Shown here: piece by piece, positions 6,893 to 7,553 of the stretch
Layout of the letters: each line of letters opens with the position of its first letter
How positions within the stretch are numbered: position 1 is the stretch's first letter
From: Clostridia bacterium
GTDB taxonomy: Bacteria; Bacillota; Clostridia; Oscillospirales; Acutalibacteraceae
Reading direction: 5' to 3'
DNA length: 7,553 bases
Assembly (NCBI GenBank): GCA_017424125.1
Contig: JAFPBM010000135.1
Coordinates: forward strand, 1 to 7,553
The notes under the pieces: model-generated
Database searches by the model: none
The model's input: the letters and a program-made list of their open reading frames with translations, nothing else
What the model was told of the DNA's origin: nothing
Position numbers and translations under genes: made by a program

Positions 6893-6917
6893 CAAAGAAA
6901 TATATAAATATTATAAT
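6889..6917 (+). promoter_or_regulatory. Consensus sigma-70/SigA promoter of proC
   Basis: TTGACA (6889-6894), exactly 17 nt, TATAAT (6912-6917): a full match to the housekeeping consensus with ideal spacing. The region between and after is almost pure A/T, and a second TATAAT follows at 6922-6927 within a repeated TTATAATA(C/T)T unit but has no -35 of its own. A start near 6924 leaves a leader of about 26 nt to the GTG at 6950. Confidence 0.85.
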
Positions 6918-6935
6918 ACTTTATAATATTGTATA

Positions 6936-6949
6936 AGGGGGCAAAGCCC
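6936..6949 (+). promoter_or_regulatory. proC Shine-Dalgarno inside a small hairpin
   Basis: AGGGGG (6936-6941) is the ribosome-binding site, 8 nt before GTG 6950. Its last three G bases take part in a 4-bp GC stem GGGC (6939-6942) / GCCC (6946-6949) with an AAA loop, ending directly at the start codon. This could lower initiation, but the stem is short and its effect is an inference. Confidence 0.55.
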
Positions 6950-7553
6950 GTGCTGAAAATTGGTTTTATCGGATGCGGAAATATGGGCGGCGCACTTGCG
7001 TGTGCGGCGGCAAAAAGCGGGAATGAAATTTTTCTTGCAGATTTTTGCAAAGAAAAAGCAGAAACACTCGCAAAAGAACTTTCTGCAAAGACCGCTTGTA
7101 ATGACGAAATAGCAAAGAATTGTGATTTTATTTTCCTTGGCGTCAAGCCACAGGTTTTATCAGAACTTTTAGGGGAAATCGCACCCACGCTTAAAGCGCG
7201 TAAAGACCGTTTCGTACTTGTAAGTATGGCGGCAGGTGTTGCTTGTGAAAAAATCGCATCAACTTTAGGTGCTAACTATCCCATAATACGCATAATGCCA
7301 AACACTCCCGTAGCCGTTGGCGGCGGTATGATTTTATATACACTCTACGGTGCAACCAAAGAGGACGAAGAAAAATTTCTTTCCTTTATGGCGGCGGCAG
7401 GCAGATTTGACAGTTTACCTGAAAAACTGATTGACGCCGGCAGTGCACTTTCGGGTTGCGGACCTGCATTTGTTTGCCAGTTTATAGAGGCGCTGTCAGA
7501 TGGCGCGGTATCGGCGGGACTTCCGCGTGATAAGGCTTTGCTTTACGCGGCGG
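6950..7553 (+). CDS. proC: Pyrroline-5-carboxylate reductase (3' partial)
   Basis: Catalyses the last step of proline synthesis, NAD(P)H-dependent reduction of 1-pyrroline-5-carboxylate to proline, in the cytoplasm. The frame stays open to the window end, giving 201 codons of about 265-270 expected. It starts with GTG (read as Met), fixed by AGGGGG at 6936-6941 and by the immediate 'KIGFIGCGNMGGALA' dinucleotide-binding motif (GxGxMG) at residues 3-17. Further landmarks: 'FIFLGVKPQ' (62-70), 'VSMAAGV' (92-98), 'IRIMPNTPVAVGGGM' (112-126) and the ProC signature region 'LSGCGPAFV' (166-174) followed by 'SDGAVSAGLPRDKA' (182-195). The Rossmann domain and the start of the helical C-terminal dimer domain are covered. 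It has its own strong promoter, divergent from the folT-like gene. The missing C-terminus lies beyond the window. Confidence 0.95.
   Translation, partial: MLKIGFIGCGNMGGALACAAAKSGNEIFLADFCKEKAETLAKELSAKTACNDEIAKNCDFIFLGVKPQVLSELLGEIAPTLKARKDRFVLVSMAAGVACEKIASTLGANYPIIRIMPNTPVAVGGGMILYTLYGATKEDEEKFLSFMAAAGRFDSLPEKLIDAGSALSGCGPAFVCQFIEALSDGAVSAGLPRDKALLYAA

Noticed and set aside
6815..6895. N-terminal extension of the folT-like protein by 27 residues
   Set aside because: The extension has no membrane or family features, is rich in Tyr, Cys, His and Asn, and would cover the predicted promoter.
6911..6930. Second TATAAT at 6922-6927 as a separate promoter
   Set aside because: No -35-like hexamer lies 16-18 nt upstream; it probably reflects the A/T-rich repeat around the real -10 box.
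6815..6950. Tetrahydrofolate riboswitch upstream of the folT-like gene
   Set aside because: The leader would be only about 25 nt and the conserved THF aptamer segments are not seen.

Overview
The window looks like part of a low- to mid-GC Clostridia-type Firmicutes chromosome, probably a gut or uncultured lineage. The grounds are purine-rich AGGGG(T/G)G ribosome-binding sites, an ECF-type folate S component, a Hol44/XhlA-type phage lysis cassette and an LtaS/OpgB-like phosphoglycerol transferase. This placement comes from gene content and signal style only.

Bases 1-2260 are the late end of a prophage or phage-derived element. A partial tail-appendage protein is followed, with 1-bp and 4-bp overlaps and then a 12-nt gap, by an M15-family endolysin with C-terminal peptidoglycan-binding repeats, an XhlA-like coiled-coil membrane protein and a Hol44-type holin. 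A large interrupted hairpin with a T-run (2263-2306) closes this transcription unit. No integrase or attachment site is visible, so the exact phage/host border is unresolved, but it probably lies close to 2260-2385.

Bases about 2329-6294 read as one host operon. A promoter (TTGTAA-17-TAAAAT) leads into a membrane-anchored LtaS/OpgB-family phosphoglycerol transferase. It is followed 7 nt later by a TPR protein, which overlaps by 14 bp a DUF4037-type nucleotidyltransferase-fold protein, and 4 nt after that comes uracil-DNA glycosylase (ung). The TPR/DUF4037 pair is the least understood part of the window. A symmetric hairpin (6293-6321) serves as terminator for ung and for the convergent gene on the minus strand.

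That minus-strand gene (6320-6814) encodes a six-helix ECF transporter substrate-binding subunit, most like FolT (folate). Its promoter lies back to back with an exact-consensus promoter (TTGACA-17-TATAAT) that drives proC, pyrroline-5-carboxylate reductase. proC starts at GTG 6950 and runs off the window end. A 7-bp dyad covers parts of both -35 boxes, and the proC Shine-Dalgarno lies in a small GC hairpin ending right at the start codon.

I see no CRISPR array, tRNA, rRNA, insertion sequence or riboswitch. No stretch over 300 bases lacks a gene. The most worthwhile leads are the TPR-DUF4037 pair inside an envelope/DNA-repair operon, the symmetric divergent control region, and the phage/host junction.
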